Shown here piece by piece: positions 1 through 5,905 of a stretch of 6,431 nt of DNA (its first letter is position 1; each line of letters opens with the position of its first letter). The position numbers were made by a program, and so were the translations under genes. The notes under the pieces are model-generated. The model was not told the DNA's origin. It searched no databases and was given only the letters and a program-made list of their open reading frames with translations. Source of the stretch: DATACZ01 sp036258795 (lineage in GTDB: Bacteria; Actinomycetota; CADDZG01; JAHWKV01); assembly GCA_036258795.1 (NCBI GenBank), contig DATACZ010000030.1, positions 1-6,431 on the forward strand, written 5' to 3'.

Positions 1-474
1 GTCGAGGACCTCGGGGGCGTCCGGCGGGAGGCTGAAGCCGTTTTCCTTGGCCCACTTGCCCACCTCGTCGCCTCCCCCCTTGAGAACGGTGAGGTCAAGG
101 GCGTCGATCCTGGTTTCCAGAATTACCTCGGCTGAGGCGGCGCAACCTCCGCCGTCACCTCCTGAGAATCCCCTCAAGAATTCTGGCTGGGGTTGCGTCT
201 CACGGATCAGCCGCTGGAGGGTCCAGTCTCCACCCCGCTCCACCTTCGTCGGTATTCCGGGAAGGGGCACGATGGAGCCGAACGCACCGCCCCCACCAGC
301 GAACGAGAAAGAGGTTATGTAATGCTCCAGCCCGTTCGCATATCCGGCAAGTGTCGTGGTGCGGAGCAGGTTGACGTTTCCGTTGGGGCCGATGAGCCCG
401 CCACATGCCAGCGCGGCGGTCGTCGATGCGAACAGAAAGAAGCCGGCCAGGGGGACGATAACAACCCGTCGCAT
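1..474 (-). CDS. Secreted DUF2330-like protein, N-terminal part (runs off left edge)
   Basis: This frame is open from an ATG at 474-472 to the window edge, giving 158 complete codons with no stop. A GAGG ribosome binding site (481-484) lies 6 nt upstream of the ATG. The product begins with MRRVVIVPLAGFFLFAS, a classic signal peptide, followed by AALACGG. Cleavage by signal peptidase I after Ala23 fits AxA, leaving Cys24 at the mature N-terminus. A lipobox reading (ALAC) is possible but poor. After it come ACGGLIGPNG, HYITSFSF and GSIVPLPGIPTKV, the pattern I associate with the DUF2330 family of exported bacterial proteins of unknown function. A Gly-rich stretch (SGGDGGGC, near residues 106-113) contains a second Cys. 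The C-terminus lies outside the window; related proteins often end in a membrane anchor, which cannot be checked here. It is the last leftward gene, 119 nt beyond the small CDS. The reading frame is certain, the family name less so. Confidence 0.8.
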   Translation of the reverse strand, partial: MRRVVIVPLAGFFLFASTTAALACGGLIGPNGNVNLLRTTTLAGYANGLEHYITSFSFAGGGGAFGSIVPLPGIPTKVERGGDWTLQRLIRETQPQPEFLRGFSGGDGGGCAASAEVILETRIDALDLTVLKGGGDEVGKWAKENGFSLPPDAPEVLD

Positions 475-540
475 AGGGCACCTCGCTTATCGATTTCGAT
501 TAACGAAGGCTTAGACGGCCCTGTTGGACCCAGCGGTTCC

Positions 541-568
541 CCGGAGACCAGAACTTTTTGCTGGCCGG
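541..568. repeat. Imperfect inverted repeat in the 119-nt spacer 475-593
   Basis: CCGG (541-544) plus CCAG (548-551) pair with CTGG (561-564) plus CCGG (565-568) around a 9-nt loop, with a 3-nt bulge on one side. It lies 25 nt beyond the stop of the small leftward CDS and 66 nt before the DUF2330-like start. On the leftward strand no T-run follows the stem, so it is not a typical rho-independent terminator. It could be a weak hairpin or chance in GC-rich DNA. The rest of the spacer (475-593) holds the ribosome binding site of the downstream gene and an A/T-richer patch at about 487-506. I see no promoter there that I would defend. Confidence 0.25.
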
Positions 569-593
569 TGAATCGGGAAGCCTTGCGGCTACT

Positions 594-881
594 TCAAGCC
601 GGCGAGAAGTAACTCAGCAGACCGCGGGCGTAGAAATCCTCCCATCGCTCGTCCGGCTTCTGGTCCGAGTACTCCTTTTCGAGCCGCACGAGGACGTAGG
701 TGAGCTCGCTGCGAACCAGCTGCGTTCCCAGGGCTTCCGCGAGCGGGGAGAGGTTGACCAACCAGTCCGAGTACCAGCTGGCCCAGTCGTCATCTGCGCC
801 ATCGACGATCTTGAAGACGACATGGTGAGTTTCGGCGGCATCGTGAAGCACCTTGCTCACTCTCTGGGCTAGCTCATCCAT
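594..881 (-). CDS. Conserved-looking small acidic protein, 95 aa, function unknown
   Basis: I chose the ATG at 881-879 because GGAGAGGGG (886-894) sits just upstream. The longer reading of the same frame, from about 971, adds an Arg/Ser-rich stretch encoded inside pepF that looks like shadow coding. The 95-residue product starts MDELAQRVSKVLHDA and is soluble, with no signal peptide or membrane segment. An acidic, Trp-rich centre (DGADDDWASWYSDW, residues 27-40) is followed by a probable helical half with RSELTYVLVRLEKEY (57-71) and WEDFYARGLL (80-89). The composition is protein-like, and the motif resembles small uncharacterised actinobacterial proteins I have seen, but I cannot name a family. 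It overlaps the end of the PepF gene by 8 nt, so translation is probably coupled. A link to PepF is suggested by position only. Confidence 0.75.
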   Translation of the reverse strand: MDELAQRVSKVLHDAAETHHVVFKIVDGADDDWASWYSDWLVNLSPLAEALGTQLVRSELTYVLVRLEKEYSDQKPDERWEDFYARGLLSYFSPA

Positions 882-2703
882 GTGACCCCTCTCCGGCATC
901 TTTCGATCTTGAAACCGGCTCGACCTGCCCCGACAGCTCTTCCGCCTCCACGAGGAGAGCATCCAGAGCATCCAGGCCTTCCGACCAAAAGCTGGGATTG
1001 GAAAGATCCAGGCCCACCAGCTTCGCCAGCTCTTCAGGTGCTTCAGATCCGCCTGCCCGTAGGAGCTTCAGGTACGGCTCAATCAGAGAGTCTCCCTCCT
1101 TCAGGAAGCGCTGGTAGATCCCCAGCGAAAACAAAAAGCCAAATGCGTAGGCGTAGACATAACCGGGCGTACGGATGAAGTGGGGGATGTAGCTCCACCA
1201 GATACGGTAACCGTCGGTGATCTCGACTGAGTCCCCGAGCACGTCGTTCTGCGTGTTGAACCACATCTTGGAGATGGCATCGACCGACAGCTCACCCTGC
1301 TCCCGCCGGGCGGTATGTAACACGTCCTCAAAGCGATTGAAGGCAATCTGCCGAAAGACCGTGGCAACGGAGTCGTCAAGCCGCCCCACCAAGAGATCAA
1401 GCCGCTTCTTCGGCTCGGTTTCAGCCCCCAGAAGCCTGCCAAAGGTAAGGGCCTCCCCAAACACTGAGGCGGTCTCGGCCAGCGTAAGGGGTGTTTCGGC
1501 GTTGAACAGGGTCTGATCGCCGGACAGGTAACCGTGAAGACCGTGTCCCAGCTCGTGGGCCAGAGTCAAGACCGACCGGCGCTCTCCCGTGTAGCTCAAA
1601 AGAACGTAGGGATGGCAGTCCGGGATGGTGGTCATGCAAAACGCCCCGGTCATCTTCGTGGACTCGGGGGCCGCGTCGATCCACGACTTGTCGAAAAACG
1701 TCTTGATGATCTCGCCGGCTGCTGGAGAAAAAGACTTGTAGGCGTCTTCGACCAAAGACCTGGCTTCTTCCCAGGACATGGTGGTGGAGTCCTGGCTGAC
1801 CGGAGCCATGCGGTCGTAGTCGGCCAGGCGGTCGAGCCCGAGAAGCCTTGCTTTGAGGGCGTAGTACCGCCTCGGAATGTCGTACCTGGAGGTGACTGCG
1901 TCGACGAGCGCCTGGACCGCTTCGTCCGACGCCTCGTTGTACAGATTCATGGACGACAACCAGTTGGGATAGCCGTGAAGCCTGTCGTTGGTGGCGTGAT
2001 CCAGAAGAATCGTGTTGAGGATGAAGGCCCGGGTCCTCAAGCCGGGCTCTAGAGCTGCGGTTATAGCCTCCGCCGCCCTTCTTCTCAGGTCGCGGTCCGG
2101 CTGCTGAAGCATCGCCATCGCCTGCTCCCATAAGAAGGGCTGTCCGTCCAGCACGGGATGGATATCTGCAGTCAGCTCCTCGAACAGGCGAGCCCAGGAG
2201 CTCTGACTGGTCGGCGCCTTCTCCGCCAGGATCCTTTCTTCGGCTTCAGACAGCACGTACGGGCGATAGCGGCGCTGCGCTCTCAGATAGTGCCGGTAGC
2301 TGTCCAGGACGGGGTCGGTAAGCAGGCGCTCCGCGTGCTCGTCTTCGAGAGCCATCCACTCGAGGGCGAAGAAAAGGGTCTCGGCCGAAAGGATGGTCGA
2401 CTGCTCCAGGAGCCTCTGCCTGAGAGCACCTCTTGCGGGGTCGGCGGTGTCGGTCGCGAAGCGGAGCATCGAGTACACCGAGGGCCGCATGAGAAGAGCG
2501 GACAGCCTCTCCAGCTCGACCACGGCCTCGTGAAGTCCGGCGGCGTCCAGCTCCGCCACCTTTCCGTGGTATCGGTCCCTGAACTGCTTGGCCCCGGAGA
2601 TCGCTGCCTGAACATCCGACTCAAAATTTGGATCATCCGGGCCCCGGTAAATGTCGTCCAGGTTCCATCTAACCTGTTCCGCGCCGGTCAACACGTCAGT
2701 CAA
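874..2703 (-). CDS. pepF: Oligoendopeptidase F-like M3 family zinc metallopeptidase
   Basis: The 609-residue product is of normal length for PepF-type M3 peptidases, which cleave short peptides, usually in the cytosol. There is no signal peptide, which agrees. The zinc site is plain: HELGH at residues 383-387 (His383, Glu384, His387) in LAHELGHGLHG, with the third ligand probably Glu410 in LAETASVFGE. A second family signature is YIPHFIRTPGYVYAYAFG, with His508, Tyr515 and Tyr517 in the region that lines the substrate pocket in M3 enzymes. The N-terminal half (about 1-200) is the helical lid, and the catalytic domain covers about 200-590. The start is TTG (2703-2701), supported by AGAGGAG at 2710-2716 with a 6-nt spacer. 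It lies 121 nt downstream of the YibE/F gene and overlaps the small CDS after it. The likely role is peptide turnover. The gene symbol follows the family; exact orthology is not shown. Confidence 0.95.
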   Translation of the reverse strand: MTDVLTGAEQVRWNLDDIYRGPDDPNFESDVQAAISGAKQFRDRYHGKVAELDAAGLHEAVVELERLSALLMRPSVYSMLRFATDTADPARGALRQRLLEQSTILSAETLFFALEWMALEDEHAERLLTDPVLDSYRHYLRAQRRYRPYVLSEAEERILAEKAPTSQSSWARLFEELTADIHPVLDGQPFLWEQAMAMLQQPDRDLRRRAAEAITAALEPGLRTRAFILNTILLDHATNDRLHGYPNWLSSMNLYNEASDEAVQALVDAVTSRYDIPRRYYALKARLLGLDRLADYDRMAPVSQDSTTMSWEEARSLVEDAYKSFSPAAGEIIKTFFDKSWIDAAPESTKMTGAFCMTTIPDCHPYVLLSYTGERRSVLTLAHELGHGLHGYLSGDQTLFNAETPLTLAETASVFGEALTFGRLLGAETEPKKRLDLLVGRLDDSVATVFRQIAFNRFEDVLHTARREQGELSVDAISKMWFNTQNDVLGDSVEITDGYRIWWSYIPHFIRTPGYVYAYAFGFLFSLGIYQRFLKEGDSLIEPYLKLLRAGGSEAPEELAKLVGLDLSNPSFWSEGLDALDALLVEAEELSGQVEPVSRSKDAGEGSHG

Positions 2704-2709
2704 ATCGGA

Positions 2710-2716
2710 CTCCTCT
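2710..2716 (-). promoter_or_regulatory. Ribosome binding site that fixes the TTG start of pepF
   Basis: On the leftward strand AGAGGAG ends 6 nt before the TTG at 2703-2701. It is the strongest Shine-Dalgarno match seen at any start in the window and the main reason to accept TTG instead of a later codon. The product from this TTG also has the usual PepF opening, with VRWNLDDIY close to the N-terminus. Confidence 0.75.
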
Positions 2717-2745
2717 GGATTGGTGAACGGCCAGTTTAGGTTGAG

Positions 2746-2805
2746 CGAGCGAAGCGAGCGAATCCTTGCCTTGCCTTTTACGGTCTACCGACCGAGCGAA
2801 GCGAG
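2746..2805. repeat. Two copies of a 13-nt mirror-type motif between yibE/F and pepF
   Basis: CGAGCGAAGCGAG occurs at 2746-2758 and again at 2793-2805, 47 nt apart in direct orientation. Its inner 12 nt read the same backwards on one strand, so this is a mirror repeat and not an inverted one. At the first copy the mirror symmetry extends to 18 nt (2744-2761). Similar GAGCGAAGCGAG strings recur in intergenic DNA of some GC-rich genomes, from memory. Between the copies, CGGTC (2781-2785) and GACCG (2790-2794) form a 5-bp stem with a 4-nt loop; no T-run follows on the leftward strand. The spacer 2704-2824 otherwise holds only the pepF ribosome binding site. The motif could be a dispersed intergenic repeat or a protein-binding site; its role is unknown. 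Confidence 0.6.
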
Positions 2806-2824
2806 GGAGTGTAGCCGTGCGAAG

Positions 2825-4081
2825 TTACTCTTCCTCCCAGAAATCACGGTCTGGCGCCGGCGAGGTTACAGGGGCAGGGACGGCCGGCGCCCCAGTGTGC
2901 CGGCCACCCACAACCAGGACGGCGAGCGCTGTGGTGATCGGAACGGATGCCACCAACCCGATACTGCCAACCAGGGTCCGGACGACCTCTTCGGCCACCA
3001 CCTCGCCGTTCAGGACGTTTGCAAGGCCTGGGCCTGCAATCGTGAACAGGACGAGCAAGGGCAGCGACGCGCCAGCATAGGCGAGCACCAGCGTGTTGAC
3101 CGTGGACGCGATGTGGTCGCGTCCGATTCTTATCGCCGAGCGATACAGATTGCGTGCCCCCATCTCGGGGTTGGCTCGGTGCAGCTCCCAGACCGCCGAA
3201 GCCTGGGTCACCGTGACGTCATCCAGCACACCCAGCGATCCGATGATGATGCCTCCGAGGAGCAGCCCCTGGAGGTTCAACTGCTCCGCCGCGACTTTCA
3301 CAAATATGGCCTCCTCGGAGGCAAAACCGGAGAGACGCGCCGCTTCGACGAACAACAGCGCCAGTATTCCGGTTATCGTCAGGCTGAGAAGGGTGCCGAG
3401 CACCGCAGTGGTGGTTCGCGCGCTCACACCATGTGCCATGTAAAGCGCCACGAACATGATTGCCGACGAGCTCACTATGGCGACGGCCAGAGGGCTTCGC
3501 CCCGCAAGGATTGCCGGCAGGGTGAACTGAATCAGGACAGCAAGGCTGATGCCAAATCCGACCAGTGCAGCGAGCCCCCGCCAGCGCCCCAGAGCCACCA
3601 CCATGGCGGCAAAAAGAAGTGCCAGAACGGCCATTGGAACCCTCCGCTGCCGGTCGGCAAAGTCGTAAGCGAAATCGTCGGCGTTGTTGCCGGTGTGGCT
3701 GAGGACGATCTCGTCGCCCACCTCCAGCGTCAGGATCACCGAGGTATCGGTGGCCTCAAAGGAGACGATCTCTCCGCTATCCGGGCCGCTCGTTAGACGA
3801 ACCCGGACCGTCCTGCAGGTCGGTTCCCCACCTTCCAGACCGGGACAAACCGAAGGCGTCATCCCGACCACCGTCCCATCGACCAGATCACTGGGCAGCT
3901 CCACCGCTTCAGAAACATCTGGAGCGCCGGTTGGTCGAAGGAGGACCATACCGACGATCGTGAGCACAAAGGCAGGCACAGTCACCAGCAGCAATACGCG
4001 ACGAGTTCGCGCCGGAAGGATGTCGTCGCCTTCGTGGGAGTGCCTGCCGTGCCCATGGCCGGTATGGCGGTGAGCGGTCAC
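2825..4081 (-). CDS. YibE/F family polytopic membrane protein
   Basis: This 418-residue protein has about eight hydrophobic segments. The first is residues 29-48. An extracytoplasmic beta-rich region follows (about 50-147) with two cysteines, Cys79 and Cys89. Further segments lie near 148-167, 169-193, 197-217, 224-247, 270-290, 324-349 and in the last 60 residues. The stretch SLGVLDDVTVTQASAVWEL (282-300), with its paired Asp in a hydrophobic helix, is the feature by which I recognise the YibE/F family, whose transport role is presumed but not established. The N-terminus carries six His in residues 4-16 (H4, H6, H9, H11, H14, H16), a likely metal-binding tail. The start is GTG at 4081-4079. 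No Shine-Dalgarno sequence is visible before it, and a candidate promoter lies almost on top of it. It heads the leftward group, with pepF 121 nt downstream. Family confidence is high; substrate and function are unknown. Confidence 0.9.
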   Translation of the reverse strand: MTAHRHTGHGHGRHSHEGDDILPARTRRVLLLVTVPAFVLTIVGMVLLRPTGAPDVSEAVELPSDLVDGTVVGMTPSVCPGLEGGEPTCRTVRVRLTSGPDSGEIVSFEATDTSVILTLEVGDEIVLSHTGNNADDFAYDFADRQRRVPMAVLALLFAAMVVALGRWRGLAALVGFGISLAVLIQFTLPAILAGRSPLAVAIVSSSAIMFVALYMAHGVSARTTTAVLGTLLSLTITGILALLFVEAARLSGFASEEAIFVKVAAEQLNLQGLLLGGIIIGSLGVLDDVTVTQASAVWELHRANPEMGARNLYRSAIRIGRDHIASTVNTLVLAYAGASLPLLVLFTIAGPGLANVLNGEVVAEEVVRTLVGSIGLVASVPITTALAVLVVGGRHTGAPAVPAPVTSPAPDRDFWEEE

Positions 4082-4082
4082 G

Positions 4083-4119
4083 CTGAACTTAGGCTAGTGC
4101 ATCCAAAGTCGGGAACCAA
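4083..4119 (-). promoter_or_regulatory. Candidate promoter for yibE/F, possibly leaderless
   Basis: On the leftward strand TTGGTT (4119-4114) is followed after exactly 17 nt by TAGCCT (4096-4091), matching TTGnnn and TAnnnT. Transcription would begin about 7 nt later, near 4084-4083, only 2-3 nt before the GTG start at 4081. No ribosome binding site fits in that space, nor is one visible in the bases before GTG. A leaderless mRNA would explain this. Short consensus matches arise by chance, so this remains a prediction. Confidence 0.35.
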
Positions 4120-4134
4120 GGAAAGCGTTGTTGA

Positions 4135-4164
4135 TTGTTGGCTCCCGAAAGGCGTAGATATCTT
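4135..4164 (+). promoter_or_regulatory. Candidate promoter for the rightward lipoprotein operon
   Basis: TTGTTG (4135-4140) and TATCTT (4159-4164) are separated by 18 nt. A start near 4171 would give a leader of about 44 nt before the ATG at 4215. A small perfect hairpin, TGCCG-GCTT-CGGCA (4164-4177), overlaps the predicted start point. This site and the leftward candidate (4083-4119) share the 133-nt divergent region 4082-4214. Other TTG-rich hexamers nearby make the exact -35 uncertain. Confidence 0.3.
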
Positions 4165-4202
4165 GCCGGCTTCGGCATACGTTGCTTCAGTTGGGCGTCC
4201 GC

Positions 4203-4208
4203 GGAAGG
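4203..4208 (+). promoter_or_regulatory. Ribosome binding site setting the lipoprotein start at 4215
   Basis: GGAAGG lies 6 nt before the ATG at 4215. The same frame can be read from a TTG at 4182, but that would add 11 residues ahead of a signal peptide that is already complete from 4215. The later start is therefore preferred. Confidence 0.7.
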
Positions 4209-4214
4209 CTGTCC

Positions 4215-5390
4215 ATGACATACCGAATTCTGAAAGTAGCAATTGGAGGGCTGGTTTCCTCGCTTCTGTTTGCCGCTTGCGACGGCCTGCCCTGGCGCTC
4301 CGACAAGGCTGCCCCTCCAAGCGATACATCGTCCTCAAACCTGCTCGTGGACAGCGGCACTGCGGATGGCGTCGGTTGGGAATTGAGGGCCAAAAAGGGA
4401 GACCAGGTCTGTGCCGAGCTAATTCAAACCAAGCCGCGAAGAACCGTCTCGCGGGTCTGCCCTCAGTCGAACGAAGACCCGAACACCGGCCAACCGTTGA
4501 AATATGCGCTGGGAACCCTTACGTCGACGAAAAGGCATGCCTTTGTCGTCATCGTGAGCGGCATAACGGAGATGCAGGTGAGCCGGATCACCGTCGATTT
4601 CGCCTCCGGTCAGCCATTTGTAAGGGACACTAAAGATGCCACGGGCTTTGCAAGCAGCCATCGCTACTTCGCCATTCCGCTTGAGACCATTCCGGAAGGA
4701 GGAATCAAGGCCATTAGCGCATCAGACGAATCGGGCAACACCCTGGCGCGCTTCGAGGCCACTTCGAGCGGCTTTTCGCCAGTACCCGCCGGCACCTCCC
4801 CCGGCCTCACGAGCGTTTCCCCAAGCCCCACAGGCGGGACTCCAACCGCCGCTGGAGTACCTGGCGAATCCGCTGCCTTCGCAGGAAGCCCGCCATGGTT
4901 GGAGATGCCGGTTTCGCAAAGCCAGGCGCCCAGGGTGCTGATGGTGGCGTGGGAAAAGGCAAAAAACCGCTCGGATTGCTCCCCATTGGCCCCGGAATCC
5001 CTGGGCGAGGGGGAGGGCGGCAAGCCTCGCCGGGCCAATTTCTCCGGCGGGTGGGCAGTTGCTTACGACAAGCCGGGCCTGCCGGGGCGGCTTCGAAGCG
5101 GTGAGCCGTGCAAGGACTGCGGACGGGGCGTGTTTGGCATTGCCGGAACCGCTACCGAGATCAAGGGCTCCGATGAGCTGGATGCGAGCAACGCCCTGCC
5201 GCTGGAGCGTCGATGGAGCGACGGCAGCAGGGCAGACTACGGGCTGGAGGGCGGCACCGGACCGAACTACCTGGCAAACCTGTTTGTGCAGGGCGAAGGC
5301 TGCGTTTACAACGTCTGGTCATTCCTGGGACAAGCACACCTGGAGTACCTGTTGGACCACCTTCGGTTTGTTCAGGCGGGCAGAACGTAG
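4215..5390 (+). CDS. Predicted lipoprotein with linker and unrecognised cysteine-bearing C-terminal domain
   Basis: The 391-residue product opens MTYRILKVAIGGLVSSLLFAAC. Cys22 after a hydrophobic stretch (FAAC) fits a lipoprotein signal, though Phe at -3 is less common. Residues about 40-181 look like a beta-rich extracytoplasmic domain with Cys66 and Cys82, a plausible disulfide pair. Residues about 182-225 are a Ser/Pro/Thr/Gly linker. The C-terminal domain (about 226-391) contains GGWAVAYDKPGLPG, a CKDC pair (Cys299, Cys302), two further Cys (255 and 363), and ends CVYNVWSFLGQAHLEYLLDHLRFV-like with Trp, Tyr and Leu at regular spacing. I do not recognise either domain and give no function. 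The stop is 2 nt before the thioesterase start, so the two are probably co-transcribed. The even number of Cys outside the lipid anchor suggests disulfides, which is inference. The reading frame is well supported by its ribosome binding site, signal peptide and length. Confidence 0.88.
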   Translation: MTYRILKVAIGGLVSSLLFAACDGLPWRSDKAAPPSDTSSSNLLVDSGTADGVGWELRAKKGDQVCAELIQTKPRRTVSRVCPQSNEDPNTGQPLKYALGTLTSTKRHAFVVIVSGITEMQVSRITVDFASGQPFVRDTKDATGFASSHRYFAIPLETIPEGGIKAISASDESGNTLARFEATSSGFSPVPAGTSPGLTSVSPSPTGGTPTAAGVPGESAAFAGSPPWLEMPVSQSQAPRVLMVAWEKAKNRSDCSPLAPESLGEGEGGKPRRANFSGGWAVAYDKPGLPGRLRSGEPCKDCGRGVFGIAGTATEIKGSDELDASNALPLERRWSDGSRADYGLEGGTGPNYLANLFVQGEGCVYNVWSFLGQAHLEYLLDHLRFVQAGRT

Positions 5391-5392
5391 CC

Positions 5393-5905
5393 GTGGAGGG
5401 GCGCACCGTAAAGGACTCCCGCGTAGTGCTGGCTCAGCACATGGGAATCTCCGAATCGAACCTGGCCGGAGCGGTGCACGGCGGGGTGATCATGAAGCTT
5501 GTCGACACTGCGGGCGGAATCGCGGCAGCCAAATATTCCGGGGGTCCTGTCGTCACTGTTGCAATCGATGAGATGAGCTTCATCGAGCCGGTCAAGCTGG
5601 GTGATCTAGTAACGGTGACCGCATCGGTTAACGGCGTGGGGACCACCTCAATGGAGGTAGGCGTCCGGGTGGAGACTGAGAACATTTTGACGGGTGTCAA
5701 GGTCCACACATCTACCGCATACCTGCTGTTCGTGGCGTTGGATCCCAAGACAAAAAGACCTTGCAAGGTGCCGCCGCTGATTGCTGAAACCCCCGACGAG
5801 AAGCGCCGCATGGGTGAGGCCGAGGTTCGCCGTAAGGCGCGTCTTGCCAGGAGGGAAGCGATCCTGGCGGGCAGGGCCGCCGCCCAGAAGAGCGCAAGCT
5901 CTTGA
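5393..5905 (+). CDS. Hotdog-fold acyl-CoA thioesterase (YciA/BACH-like)
   Basis: The 170-residue product matches the single-hotdog acyl-CoA thioesterases that hydrolyse acyl-CoA to free acid and CoA in the cytosol. The signature is NLAGAVHGGVIMKLVDTAGG: Asn23, His29-Gly30-Gly31 and Asp38, equivalent to the Asn/Asp catalytic positions of the BACH family. VTVAIDEMSFIEPVKLGDLV and the SSMEVGVRVE-like strand follow in normal order. Residues about 135-170 form a charged Arg/Ala/Glu-rich helical tail (EKRRMGEAEVRRKARLARRE) beyond the core. I place the start at GTG 5393 because KDSRV, normally near the N-terminus of these proteins, would be cut off by the next starts, the GTG at Val12 or the ATG at Met17. 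The ribosome binding site is weak (GGCGGG about 12 nt away). The GTG lies 2 nt after the lipoprotein TAG, so coupled reinitiation is likely. The chain-length preference cannot be read from the sequence. Confidence 0.9.
   Translation: MEGRTVKDSRVVLAQHMGISESNLAGAVHGGVIMKLVDTAGGIAAAKYSGGPVVTVAIDEMSFIEPVKLGDLVTVTASVNGVGTTSMEVGVRVETENILTGVKVHTSTAYLLFVALDPKTKRPCKVPPLIAETPDEKRRMGEAEVRRKARLARREAILAGRAAAQKSASS

Noticed and set aside
200..481. Short - strand frame with an Arg/Pro-rich product
   Set aside because: It overlaps the DUF2330-like gene in a different frame. The other frame has a signal peptide and ribosome binding site.
578..589. AGCC-GCAA-GGCT hairpin on the leftward strand after the small CDS
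   Set aside because: The 4-bp stem with a GNRA-type loop is too small, and no T-run follows, so it is likely chance.
1421..2131. 236-codon open frame on the - strand within pepF
   Set aside because: It is an alternate frame of the peptidase gene. The Arg/Gly/Ser-rich product is typical of shadow frames in GC-rich DNA.
1534..2739. Two open frames on the + strand opposite pepF (1534-2052 and 2158-2739)
   Set aside because: Both are antisense to the catalytic gene, with no recognisable domain or start signal.
2781..2794. Short hairpin considered as a terminator after yibE/F
   Set aside because: It has only five base pairs, with no T-run on the leftward strand.
2746..2805. The repeat pair considered as a CRISPR remnant
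   Set aside because: There are only two 13-nt copies, which is too short for CRISPR repeats, and no cas genes are nearby.
2651..3796. Long open frame on the + strand, 381 codons, opposite yibE/F
   Set aside because: It lies antisense to a clear membrane protein gene. Its translation is rich in Arg, Gln, Asp and His with no family pattern, and there is no convincing ribosome binding site.
4034..4633. 199-codon + strand frame across the divergent region
   Set aside because: It covers the yibE/F start, both promoter candidates and the lipoprotein signal peptide in another frame. The product looks random and basic.
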